DNA of 64,000 bases, taken from Lunularia cruciata. Lineage: Eukaryota; Streptophyta; Marchantiopsida; Lunulariales; Lunulariaceae. Positions 55,162 through 64,000 of this stretch are shown piece after piece. Under the pieces are notes generated by a model, which was not told where the DNA came from, ran no database searches, and was given only the letters and a program-made list of their open reading frames with translations. Made by a program: the position numbers and the translations under genes. Each line of letters begins with the position of its first letter. Within the stretch, counting starts at the first letter, position 1. The DNA lies in contig OX419756.1 in NCBI GenBank assembly GCA_948567375.1, forward strand, positions 5,833,001-5,897,000, given 5' to 3'.

Positions 55162-55777
55162 TCAATAATAAAAAGATGGTGTATCTGAATGTGACGTATT
55201 GGTGGTATTAGTCACATGAATTGTGACTCTATGGTTTGATGGCCCAATCCTCAAGTACCCTCTGTGCCATCTATCTGTTATGCATGCTGCTCTCAACCAT
55301 GGCCTTCCAAGAAGTAAGTCATAGTTTGAATCCTTCAAGACTTGAAAAATCATGAGATTTTGAACTCCTATAACTGAGACTATCACTTTATCCATCATCC
55401 CTATTGGTTGAACTTGTTGTTTGTTTGCCATGCTCACCATAAATGTTGAAGGTCTTGAGGGTATCATACCTAACTTCTTCATCATGAGATGAAGAACTTT
55501 TTGAGATGGTATTCACTGCTGATCCTCCATCAACAAGTGCATCCTTGATGTTGTGACCATTCACTCTCACATCAATCTTGGAGGCATATTCACAAGCCTC
55601 CCATGGTGTTGGCTTGGCATCCACCACCCCTATTGATATTGGAACTTTTGACTTCTTCTTCCTCTTGCTCCTTGTAGAACTCAAACCACCTCTAAGTTCC
55701 TTTCTCAAGGAAGAGTTCAAAGAAATCAATTGGCCCATTGTGATGTTAGCCTTGTGACTACCAACATCCTCTGACAC
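55162..55777 (-). pseudogene. C1 retropepsin region
   Basis: The 55388-55777 stretch reads NGHNIKDALVDGGSAVNTIS, the active-site segment of a gypsy aspartic protease (DGGS in place of DSGA, normal in Athila/Tat-type enzymes), preceded by WEACEYASKIDVRV. A frameshift leads to 55162-55485, MVSMANKQQVQPIGMMDKVI and DSNYDLLLGRPWLRAA, the LLGRPWL hallmark. The two frames overlap near 55388-55485. Confidence 0.75.
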
Positions 55778-55790
55778 AGAGGATGTAGTT

Positions 55791-57055
55791 CTATTGTTGC
55801 TTTGAAATCAAGAAATCCTCCATTGCCAACTCTTTCCTTGGAGTCTTTGTTGTTGATAATGTTGATATGCGAGTGCTCCAAGTAGACATAGGAGTATCCT
55901 TGCTTAGAGTAAATCCATGAGAAGAGTGAACATCCTCTGCAAAACAAGCTCTCTCTGCAAAACAAGCTCTCTTCTTCTCTTGTGCCAAAAGCTCCAAATT
56001 AAAACCCTTGGAGTTTGAGCACTCTTCCTTCTCATACTTGCTCTCAACCACATCTATGTATGCTATCCCCTTATCTTTGTTTTGATGAGGAGCCACTTGG
56101 GTTTCAATACCTCCCTCTTTCCCTCTATTGGCTCTCTCATAACTCCTTCTTCCATGGTAAGTAGAATTTGGGCAATTCCTTTGGATACGGCCTCTTCCTC
56201 CACAACCAAAAAAATTTCTATCATTGAAATTATTGACAGGTTGGCCTCCTCTATATGGATAGTTTCCATAACTCCTAGGCCATTTCCCCACATTATGATC
56301 CTCCTCTCTCTTCTCCAATAGTTGCACCATATTGATCTTGAGATTTGCAAGTTGTTATGTGATGGTTTGAAGTATATCCTTTGGTAGAGGTGCAAGAACT
56401 AAAGCAACTACTACTTGTGGTGCAACCCTTGCCACCAAAGTATCAGAAGTTCCACCATACTTGTAGCCTTGAGGAGGATGTACAACCTCCTTCACCACCA
56501 AATCACTCTCATCCCCTTCCAAACTCTCCTCCATACAAATTACAATCTTGATAACTTCAACCTTGGAAGAAGGTTTCTCATATCTCACCTTACTTCTTAT
56601 TTGTGGTCTCAACCCTCCTACAAAATTCTTGGTGAGCATGGCCTCTATGCTAATCATAGTAGTCTCCACATCATCTTCATCTTTCCTCAACATTATGCAA
56701 AATCTAGACTCTAACTTTTCCACTCTTTCCACATAGACTCTCACTTTCTCTCCATTTCCTTGTTTAAGAAAGGTAACCTCCCTCATCAATCTCTTATAAC
56801 TCTCATTTGGAAGAAAGTTCTCAATGAGTGCTGAAGTCAAACTCTCCCAAGACTCTTCTTCTCTATCTCTCTTCTCTCTCATTTGGTATTCTGACTCATA
56901 CCATGTAAGTGCTACATCCTCAAAGAAATTTGGTAATAGTGAGCCCACTCAATCTTCCTCCTCTCATTGTTTCCTATGCAAGCTCTCTTGAAGTCTCTCA
57001 AAAAGGCCTCCACATCTTCTCCATCCTTGCCAAAGAAAATTGGAAGTTTCCACAT
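55791..57055 (-). pseudogene. C1 gag, broken
   Basis: The start ATG at 57055 (MWKLPIFFGKDGEDVE) is followed by a frameshift near 56945, then 197 open codons of capsid (LTWYESEYQMREKRDREEES, VTFLKQGNGEKVRVYVERVE, NFVGGLRPQIRSKVRYEKPS). A zinc knuckle near 56215-56170 reads FFGCGGRGRIQRNC: the first Cys and the His are lost (C2 keeps both). A further 3' region (56000-55800) contains LELLAQEKKRACFAE, with a 12-codon-scale duplication (CFAERACFAE). Confidence 0.8.
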
Positions 57056-57276
57056 TTTGACCCCTCACTATCTTTCTTTTCTCCCAATTTTTTTTCTCTT
57101 ACTCTATAACTAATAGAGTATATACATGACTAACATCCTCTGAGAATAATCCACTCTAGGAAACACAAAAGGTTCAGGTTGTTCTAAGATTTCTATAGCA
57201 ACATCAAATCCTAGAGTGCATATTAATCAAACTCTCATGGATAGTTTATCCATAAGTTGAAAGATTATCTCCGTCA

Positions 57277-57756
57277 CTAATCTTGAGAACTAGTTGATGA
57301 AGGTGGTAGTATTTTTGTAGTTGTACTAAGATTCTCTCCAAGATCCTTCACCAAAGTTTCCAAATGTGCTTTAACTCCACTACACTCATGTCCTTTTGGA
57401 AGTCCTACAACTCCACAAACCTCACATAACTCCTTGGTCTTAGATCTTCTCCCTTCCAATCTTGGTGAAGAAGGTCCAACATGCAAACCCAAGTCAAGTA
57501 AGCCTATCCTTTCTCTCAATCTCTTGCTCTCAAAGGTCAATGGACATGAACTTGCCTTATGTTCCTTCTCTCCACATAGAAAGAACTTAGAGTCACTCTT
57601 TCCTCCAAGTGGTGTAGGTTTTTGGATCCTCTCAACACTCTCTTCAAATTCTATTCTAAACTCTCTTTTCCTCAAATCCACCCCTTTAATCACCTTTAAC
57701 CCTTTGGGAACCTTGCATAGTCTCAATTTCCACTCTTGGTGATCTATATTCCCAAG
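57277..57756 (-). pseudogene. ORF0 of C1, upstream zinc-knuckle protein
   Basis: A frame upstream of gag on the same strand, conserved in C1, C2 and C3. In C1 the expected ATG (near 57756) is ATA, so the open part has no start. It encodes KVIKGVDLRKREFRIEFEES, a zinc knuckle FFLCGEKEHKASSC (first Cys and the His ligand altered; C2 and C3 keep CFLCGEKGHK), and a second Cys cluster ELCEVCGVVGLPKGHEC. The C-terminus is LETLVKDLGENLSTTTKILP. About 160 residues in the family. Function unknown; perhaps nucleic-acid binding. Confidence 0.65.
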
Positions 57757-58062
57757 ATGAATCTAAACACTCAAATATACTTTTTGTTGCTCTGAAACTC
57801 CTCATGCATGGGATCTCAACTCTACAGAATTGACCCTTCCTCATGGGAGCTATTTACCATATCAACTTTCAAAAATCCTAGCCCAATGTGCATAATAGCT
57901 CTCACAATAATTCTAAAGTGTGCTAACTAAAAGACAACCCAAGCTATCATGTGTAGAAATTTTGAGTCCAGATCTTAAACTTGAGATTTTGCCCAAAATC
58001 ACCTTAATCCATTAAATCTGCAATCCACCTCACACAATCTCTCCAAATCCTCTCATGTGTAC

Positions 58063-58756
58063 TGTAACACCCATTTATGCATGTGTGTGGTATTGTGATA
58101 TTTAGCTTGGTATTACAAGTACTTGAGAGATATTATTTATATAGAGATAAAGAATGATTCTACATTAGTCATGATTAGCTAAAGTTAGTCATAGCTAAGA
58201 TAGAGAGGACCTTACTTTAGAGGAAGTAGAAAAGATGAGCACCATTATTTTGGATTTTAGTGTGGTGACTTGGTATTATTCCTAGGTGTTTGACTTTGAG
58301 GAAAGAGTTGAGAACTCTTGGGCCCACAAGCCTTTTTGTTTTGGATTCTTCTTTAGTCCAAGGATAGCCCATGTGAAGGAATCCTTGACTTAGTGGTTGG
58401 GTCAAGATAAGACCACATGCTTAAGGGAATATGCCCATGTGAATGGATATTCCTTTATACTTTTTGACTTTACTTGACTTTTAGCCTAGTAACTTGAGTT
58501 ACTCCAATAATTTGTAACTTTGGTGCGTAACTATTTCACAAGTATATAAACAAGGGATGGGGAGATACTAATCATCCTTTCATTTGCAACTATCTCTCTC
58601 TCTCATTGAGTTCTCTAGTGAGCAATGTCTTGAGTCTTGGAGTGTTCGCCTTGGAGAAGTATGATGGAGTTGGGGTTCTTTCCCTTCTTAGTCCATGGTG
58701 CGCTACCATAATAGCCATCAGAGGTTCATACTGAGTGAGAGACAAGCTAGCTCACA
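58063..58756 (+). repeat. 5' LTR of C2
   Basis: TGTAACACCC to GGCTCACA-type end (AGCTCACA). The only complete LTR of family C here. The body contains CAAGTATATAAACAAGGG near 58540, a likely TATA box (TATATAAA). Confidence 0.85.
58543..58550 (+). promoter_or_regulatory. TATA box of C2 LTR
   Basis: TATATAAA in CACAAGTATATAAACAAGG. The same motif (as TTTATATACTTG on the plus strand) is found in C1 (53597 and 53948 areas) and C3 (63770). Confidence 0.5.
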
Positions 58757-58760
58757 TTTT

Positions 58761-58778
58761 TGGTTCTGTTGCCGAGAC
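58761..58778 (+). other. Primer-binding site of C2 (tRNA-Asp-like)
   Basis: TGGTTCTGTTGCCGAGAC, four bases after the LTR, resembles TGGCGCCGTTGCCGGGGA, the tRNA-Asp-type site of Athila-group elements, with several mismatches. C3 has TGGTTCTGTTGTCGGGAC. Confidence 0.55.
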
Positions 58779-59615
58779 CTCTCTAAGAGGCAAGATAATG
58801 TTCCGCATTCAATTCTACATTAGACAGAAGGAGGCTATGAGAGCTCACTTGGAGAGAACATTAGGAGAGGAGAGGGTTGAACTTATGTTAGAGAACCAAG
58901 ATCTATTTTTATACCCTATAGTTCATTATAATGTCTTTGAAGTGATTTTGTACATCTTGTACACATGAGAGGATTTGGAGAGATTGTGTGAGGTGGATTG
59001 CAGATTTTGGGGATTAAGGTGATTTTGGGCAAAATCTCAAGTTTGAGATTTGGACTTGAAATTTCTACATATAATAGCTTGGGTTATTTTTCAGTTAGCA
59101 CACTATAAATTCTTGTGAGAACTACTATGCGCAATGGGTTAGAATTTTTGAAAGTTGATAGGGTAAATTGCTCCCGCAATTGCATGCTCTCTGGAAAATT
59201 GTACAGAGTCTGCCATTTCTTTAATTTTCAGTAAATTAAGCTGAAAATTTTCTTGTAAATTTAGTGTATTGTATCCTACTTGCTGCCACAAAAATTAGAG
59301 AGAGATCATTTTTTCACAAGGAGTTATGAGTTTTTGAAATGAAGGGGGTGGTTTTCAGACCAAATCTGAAATATGTGTGCTGAATAGAAAGGTTTTTAGG
59401 GCAAATGAATCAATGAAAAGATCTGAAATTTTGCAGGGAAGGACGCCTTGGAGTTGTGATCAAGTGTGCAAAATTTGAGAGGACCTTTACATGCTGGTTG
59501 GGATATTTGAGTGGCATTGTGAGTAAGGGTCAATTTTGCAGAGTTGAGATCTCATGCATGAGGAGTTTGAGAGCAACAAAAAGCATGTTTGAGTGTTTAG
59601 ATTCATCTTGGGAAC

Positions 59616-60091
59616 ATGGAAGGTCATCAAGAGTGGAAATTGAGATAATTCAAGGTTCCCCAAGGGTTTGAGATGATTGTAGGGGTGTATTTGATGAAAA
59701 GAGAGTTTACAATAGAATTTGAAGAGAGTGTTGAGAGGATCCAAAAACCTACACCACTTGGAGGAAAGAGTGACTCTAAATGCTTTCTATGTGGAGAGAA
59801 AGGACATAAGGCAAGTTCATATCCATTGACTTTTGAGAGCAAGAGATTGACAGAAGGGGAGGCTTACTTGACTTGGGTTTGCATGTTAGACCTTCTTCAC
59901 CAAGATTGGAAGAGAGAAGATCTAAGACCAAGGAGTTGTGTGAGGTTTGTGGAGTTGAAGGACTTCCAAAAAGACATGAGTTTAGTAGAGTAAAAGCACT
60001 TTTGGAGACTTTGGTGAAGGATCTTGGAGAGAGTCTTAGTACAGCTATAGGAATACTACCACCTTCATCAGCTAGTTCTCAAGATCAGTGA
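59616..60091 (+). pseudogene. ORF0 of C2, upstream zinc-knuckle protein
   Basis: The start context AACATGGAAGG is conserved with C3. It encodes EGHQEWKLR, then a stop or frameshift near 59650, FEESVERIQKPTPLGGKSDS, a complete zinc knuckle CFLCGEKGHKASSY (last Cys to Tyr here), a frameshift near 59870, then ELCEVCGVEGLPKRHE and LETLVKDLGESLSTA, ending at 60091. Gag starts 225 bp downstream at 60316. The position, before gag and in the same sense, recalls the extra 5' ORF of Ogre-type Tat elements. Confidence 0.6.
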
Positions 60092-60315
60092 TGGAGATAA
60101 TCTTTCAACTTATGGATTATCTTTCAACTTATCGATTAATATGCACTCTAGGATTTGATGTTGCTATAGAAATCTTGGAGCAACCTGAGCCTTTTGTGTT
60201 CCCTAGGGTGTATTATTCTCAGAGGGTGTTAGTCATGTACATACTCTATTAGTTATGTAGTGAGAGAAAAGAAAAGAAAAGAAATTTGAGGGAAAGAAAG
60301 ATAGTGAGAGGTTAA

Positions 60316-61290
60316 GATGGGGAAACTTCCGGTTTTCTTTGGCAAAGATGGAGAAGATGTGGAGGCCTTTGTGAGAGACTTCAAGAGAGCTTGCATAGGA
60401 AACAATGAGAGGAGGAAGAATGAGTGGGCCTCATTATTACCTGATTTTTGAGGATGCATCACTTACATGGTATGAGTCAGAATACCAAAAGAGAGAGAGG
60501 AGAGATGGGGAAGAGGAGTCTTGGGAGACTTTGACTTCAACACTCATTGAGAACTTTCTTCTTGATGAGAATTATGAGAGATTGATGAGTGAGGTTACAT
60601 TTCTCAAGCAAGGAGATGGAGAGAAAGTGAGAGTCTATGTGGAAAGAGTGGAAAAGTTAGAGTCCAGATTTTGCATAGTGTTGAGGAAGGATGAAGATGA
60701 TGTGGAGACTAAAATGATTGGCATAAGGGCCATGCTCACCAAGAATTTTGTGAGAGGGTTGAGACCACAAATTAGAAGCAAGGTGAGATATGAGAAACCT
60801 TCTTCCAAGGTTGAAGCTATCAAGATCTCAATTTGTATGGAGGAGAGTTTGGAAGGGGATGAGAGTGATTTGGCGGTGAAGGAGGTTGTGCATCCTCCTC
60901 AAGGCTACAAGTATGGTGGAACTTCTGATACTTTGGTGATGAGGGTTGCATCACAAGTAGTAGTTGCTCCAATTCTTGCACCTCCACCAAAGGATCCTCT
61001 TCAAACCATCATAGAACAACTTGCGGATCTCAAGATCAATGTGGTGTAACTATGGGAGAAGAGAGGTGGATCAAAATGTAGAGAGAGGGCCTTTGAGTTA
61101 TGGAAACTATCCATATAGAGGAGGTCAACCAGCCAACAATTTTAATGATAGAAATTGTTTTGGTTGTGGAGGAAGAGGCCATATCCAAAGGAATTGCCCA
61201 AATTCCACTTACCATGGAGGAAGGGGTTATGAGGGAGCCAATAGAGGGAAAGAGGGTGGTAGTGAAACCCAAGTAGCTCCAAATCCAAAC
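60316..61290 (+). pseudogene. C2 gag, broken
   Basis: It begins MGKLPVFFGKDGEDVEAFVR at 60316. A frameshift near 60425 moves to a 214-codon open stretch (LTWYESEYQKRERRDGEEES, VTFLKQGDGEKVRVYVERVE, NFVRGLRPQIRSKVRYEKPS) to about 61049. After another shift the nucleocapsid part has an intact zinc knuckle CFGCGGRGHIQRNC near 61157-61198. It is the best family C Gag in the window. Confidence 0.8.
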
Positions 61291-61556
61291 AAAGGTAGGG
61301 GGCATCCATAGATGTGGTGGAGAGCAAGTATGAGAAGGGAGAGTGCTCAAACTCCAACAGTCTTAATTTGGAGCTTTTGGCACAAGAGAAGAAGAGAGCT
61401 CGTTTTGTAGAGGATGTTCACTCTTCTCAAGGATTTACTCCAAGCAAGGATACTCCTATGTCTACTAGGAGCACTTGCACCTCAACACCATCAACAACAA
61501 AGACTCCAAGGAAGAAGTTGGGGATGGAGGATTTCTTGATTTCAAAGCAACAATGA

Positions 61557-61707
61557 AACTACAATGTGTTGGACGATGTTGGTAGTCACAAGGCTAACAT
61601 CATAGTGAGCCAATTGATTGATTTGAACCCTACCTTGAGAAAGGAGCTTAGATGTGGTTTGAGTTCTACAAGGAGCAAGAAGAAGAAGAAGGCATTGAAG
61701 AAATGTT
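61557..61707 (+). pseudogene. C2 gag-protease junction remnant
   Basis: DVGSHKANIIVSQLIDLNPT and KELRCGLSSTRSKKKK match the segment of C1 near 55770-55640 just before the protease. It ends at the C2/C3 junction. Confidence 0.6.
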
Positions 61708-62062
61708 ACTCTATGGTTTGATGTCCCACGTACCCTTCCGTCGATCAGTTGTGTGTGCTACTCTCAACCATAGCCTCCCAAGAAGTAAGTCATAGCTTGA
61801 ATCCTTCAAGACTTGGAAAGTCATGAGATTTTGAACTCCCATAATTGAAACTACCACTTTATCCATCACCCCTACTGGTTGAACTTGTTATTTGTTTGCC
61901 ATGTTCACCATAAATGTTGAAGGTCTTGAGGGTATCATACTCAACTTCTTCATCAACCTTTGTTACATGGCATTTATTGCTGATCCTCCATCAACCAATG
62001 CATCCTTGATGTTGTGATCATTTACTCTCACATTAATTTTGGAGGCATATTCACAAGCCTCC
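61708..62062 (-). pseudogene. C3 retropepsin remnant
   Basis: On the minus strand it encodes the ALVDGGSAINAM-type active-site region near 61990 and the YDLLLGR(P)WL-like region near 61780, collinear with C1 at 55230-55590, with stops. Confidence 0.55.
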
Positions 62063-62276
62063 TCTTTTCTCTCAATTTTTTTTCTCTTTTCTTTTCTCTT
62101 TCTCTATAACTAATAGAGTATATACATGACTAACACCATCTGAGAATTATCCACCCTAGGGAACAAAAAAGGCTCAGGTTGTTCCAAGATTTCTATAGCA
62201 ACATCAAATCCTAGAGTGCATATTCATCAAACTCTCATGGATAGTTTATCCATAAGTTGAAAGATTATCTCCGTCA

Positions 62277-62750
62277 CTAATCTTGAGAACTAGTTGATGA
62301 AGGTGGTAGTATTTTTGTAGTTGTACTAAGATTCTCTCCAAGATCCTTCACCAAAGTTTCCAAATGTGCTATTACGCCACTACACTCATGTCCTTTTGGA
62401 AGTCCTACAACTCCACAAACCGCACACAACTCCTTGGTCTTAGATTTTCTCCCTTCCAATCTTGGTGAAGAAGGTCCAACATGTAAATCCAAGTCAAGTA
62501 AGCCTATCCTTTCTCTCAATCTTTTGCTCTCAAAAGTTAATGGACATGAACTTGCCTTATGTCCCTTCTCTCCACATAGAAAGCACTTAGAGTCACTCTT
62601 TCCTCCAAGTGGTGTAGGTTTTTAGATCCTCTCAACACTCTCTTCAAATTCTATTCTAAACTCTCTTTTCCTCAAATCCACCCCTATAATCACTTCAAAT
62701 TGTTGGAGAACCTTGCACAACCTCAATTTTCATTCTGGGTGACCCTCCAT
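62277..62750 (-). pseudogene. ORF0 of C3, upstream zinc-knuckle protein
   Basis: ATG at 62750 (MEGHPE then a stop, KLRLCKVLQQFEVI), FEESVERI, a stop, KPTPLGGKSDSKCFLCGEKG then HKASSCPL (a complete CX2CX4HX4C), and from 62519 an open stretch with ELCAVCGVVGLPKGHECSG and LETLVKDLGENLSTTTKILP to a TAG at 62277. The best zinc knuckle of the three copies; two stops break it. Confidence 0.6.
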
Positions 62751-63556
62751 GTTTCCAAGATGAGTTTAAACACTCCTCATGCATGAAATCTAAACTCTGT
62801 AGAATTGACCCTTCCTCACAATGTCAATCAAATCTGGCAATTGGTATGTGATCAAATGTGGAAGTTTTCACATTTGATCACAAGTTTAGGGCGTCACTCC
62901 TTGCAAACTTTCAGATCTTTTCATCAAGCCATTTGGTCTAGGCATCTTTCTTTTCAACACACATATTTCAGATTTGATCTAAAAACCACCCCCTCACTTA
63001 AAATTTTTATTACTCTTTGCTCAAGAATGATTTCTCTCCAATTTTTTTGTCAACAAGTAGGATAAAATGCACTGAATTTTCTTGGGATGGTTCACCATAA
63101 CTTACTAGAAATTGAAGAAATGGAAGACTCTATACAATGTTTTGGAGAGTATGTAGTTGCGGGAGCAATTTACCCTATCAACTTTCAAAAGTTCTAGCCC
63201 AATGTGCATAGCAGCTCTCACATAATTTCAAGTGTGCTAACTGAAGGATAACCCAAGCTACCATGTGCAGAAATGTCAAGTCCTGATTCTTAACTTGTGA
63301 TTTTGCCTAAAATCACCTTAATCCCCAAAATCTGCAATCCACCTCACACAATCTCTCCAAATCCTCTCAAGTGTACAAGATGTACAAAATCACCTCAAAG
63401 ACATCATAATGAACTACTATGTATAAAAATGGGTCTGAATTCTCTAACATAAGTTCAGCTCTCTCTTCCCCTAAAGTTCTCTCCAAGTGAGCTCTCATAG
63501 CCTCCTTCTGTCTAATATAGAATTGTATGTCGAACATTATCTTGCCTTCTAGAGAG

Positions 63557-63574
63557 GTCCCGACAACAGAACCA
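63557..63574 (-). other. Primer-binding site of C3 (tRNA-Asp-like)
   Basis: Minus strand TGGTTCTGTTGTCGGGAC, four bases from the LTR as in C2. Confidence 0.55.
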
Positions 63575-63578
63575 AAAG

Positions 63579-64000
63579 TGTGAGCCGGCCTATCTCTCAC
63601 TCAGGATAAACCTTTGATAGCTATTATGGTAGTGCACCATAGACTAAAAAGGCAAAGGACCCCAACTCCATCATACTCCTCCAAGGCTCAAGACATTGCT
63701 CACTAGAGAACTCAATGAGAGAGAGATACTTGCAAATGAAAGGATGTTGAGTACCTCCTCACCCCTAGTTTATATACTTGTGAAATAATTATACACTAAA
63801 TTTACTAATTACTAGAGTAACTCAAGTTATTAGGCTAAAAGTCAAGTAAAGTCAAAAATTTTAAAAGAATATCCACATAGGCATATTCCACTAAGCATGT
63901 GATCTTATCTTGACCCAACCACTCAGTCAAGGAGTCCTTCACATGGGCTATCCTTGGACTATAGAAGAACCCAAAACAAAAAGGCTTGCAGGCCCAAGAG
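63579..64000 (-). repeat. 5' LTR of C3, partial at window end
   Basis: Plus strand TGTGAGCCGGCCTATC onward, collinear with the reverse complement of 58335-58756. The LTR start lies beyond the window. Confidence 0.85.

Larger units (their letters stand above)
53390..58062 (-). mobile_element. Family C Ty3/gypsy element C1, internally deleted
   Basis: Minus-strand order from 58062 downward: 5' leader with ORF0, gag, protease, RT, then directly a truncated LTR (54291-53390). RNase H and integrase are missing and the RT frame runs into the LTR. The 5' end is missing: the leader stops at 58062 where the LTR of C2 begins. RT and gag sequence differ from families A and B and there is no chromodomain. 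RT motifs (MPFGLCNAPATFQ, FIDDFCVY) and the primer site of its relatives suggest the Athila/Tat group. Confidence 0.85.
58063..61707 (+). mobile_element. Family C element C2, 5' half
   Basis: 5' LTR (58063-58756), primer site, leader with ORF0, gag with zinc knuckle and the start of the protease region, all plus strand. It ends near 61707 where family C sequence in the opposite orientation (C3) begins, so protease to 3' LTR are absent. Its LTR begins exactly where the leader of C1 stops (58062). Either C2 inserted into C1 or the two were joined by rearrangement. Confidence 0.85.
61708..64000 (-). mobile_element. Family C element C3, 5' half, gag deleted, continuing past window end
   Basis: Minus orientation: LTR from beyond 64000 down to 63579, primer site, leader with ORF0, then at about 62062 a deletion joins the leader directly to the protease region (62062-61708). 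Gag is missing altogether. It faces C2 head to head in the sense that the two 5' halves converge at 61707/61708. Confidence 0.8.

Overview
The window looks like nuclear DNA of a large-genome land plant. Introns-free GDSL lipase apart, almost everything is decayed, nested retrotransposon sequence with the low gene density and AT-rich spacers usual in gymnosperms (a conifer is the best guess; this is inference, a fern or other large-genome plant is not excluded). I see no rRNA, tRNA, CRISPR or bacterial-type feature. The only gene that looks intact is a GDSL esterase/lipase on the minus strand at about 5.7-6.9 kb, sitting in an island (about 3.5-7.8 kb) of more complex, apparently single-copy DNA.

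Four repeat families explain most of the rest. Family A is a Ty3/gypsy chromovirus (gag, protease, RT, RNase H, integrase, chromodomain; LTRs TGTAATACC...GTATTACA). Family B is a second chromovirus with shorter LTRs (TGTAAYAAT...TTTTACA, initiator-Met tRNA primer site) that carry perfect heat-shock elements. Family C is a non-chromovirus Ty3/gypsy element, Athila/Tat-like by its RT and its apparent tRNA-Asp primer site, with an extra zinc-knuckle ORF upstream of gag (called ORF0 here). Family D is a non-LTR element whose C-terminus has the CCHC plus restriction-like endonuclease layout of R2-type elements.

Layout: 1-3.45 kb, a D copy interrupted by two solo LTRs (A and B); 3.5-7.8 kb, the gene island; 7.8-11.3 kb, three D fragments in AT-rich DNA; 12.4-19.1 kb, full-length family B element B1 carrying two further solo LTRs and a tiny telomere-repeat insertion; 19.1-23.2 kb, AT-rich with a possible SINE; 23.2-28.8 kb, full-length element B2; 29.0-29.3 kb, a solo A LTR with a perfect target duplication; 30.8-31.8 kb, a minus-strand D copy; 31.8-35.9 kb, AT-rich or unique DNA; 35.9-47.8 kb, element A1 (plus strand) split inside gag by element A2 of the same family in the opposite orientation with a CATGG duplication; 47.8-50.1 kb, a decayed unknown ORF and a strong hairpin; 50.1-64 kb, a nest B3, A4, C1, C2/C3 in which C2 and C3 face each other as a long inverted repeat.

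All transposon proteins seen here contain stops, frameshifts or lost catalytic residues, so these copies should not be autonomous. What may still matter is regulatory (heat-shock elements and paired W-boxes in LTRs), structural (two multi-kilobase inverted repeats that could give double-stranded RNA) and evolutionary (the D family and ORF0).
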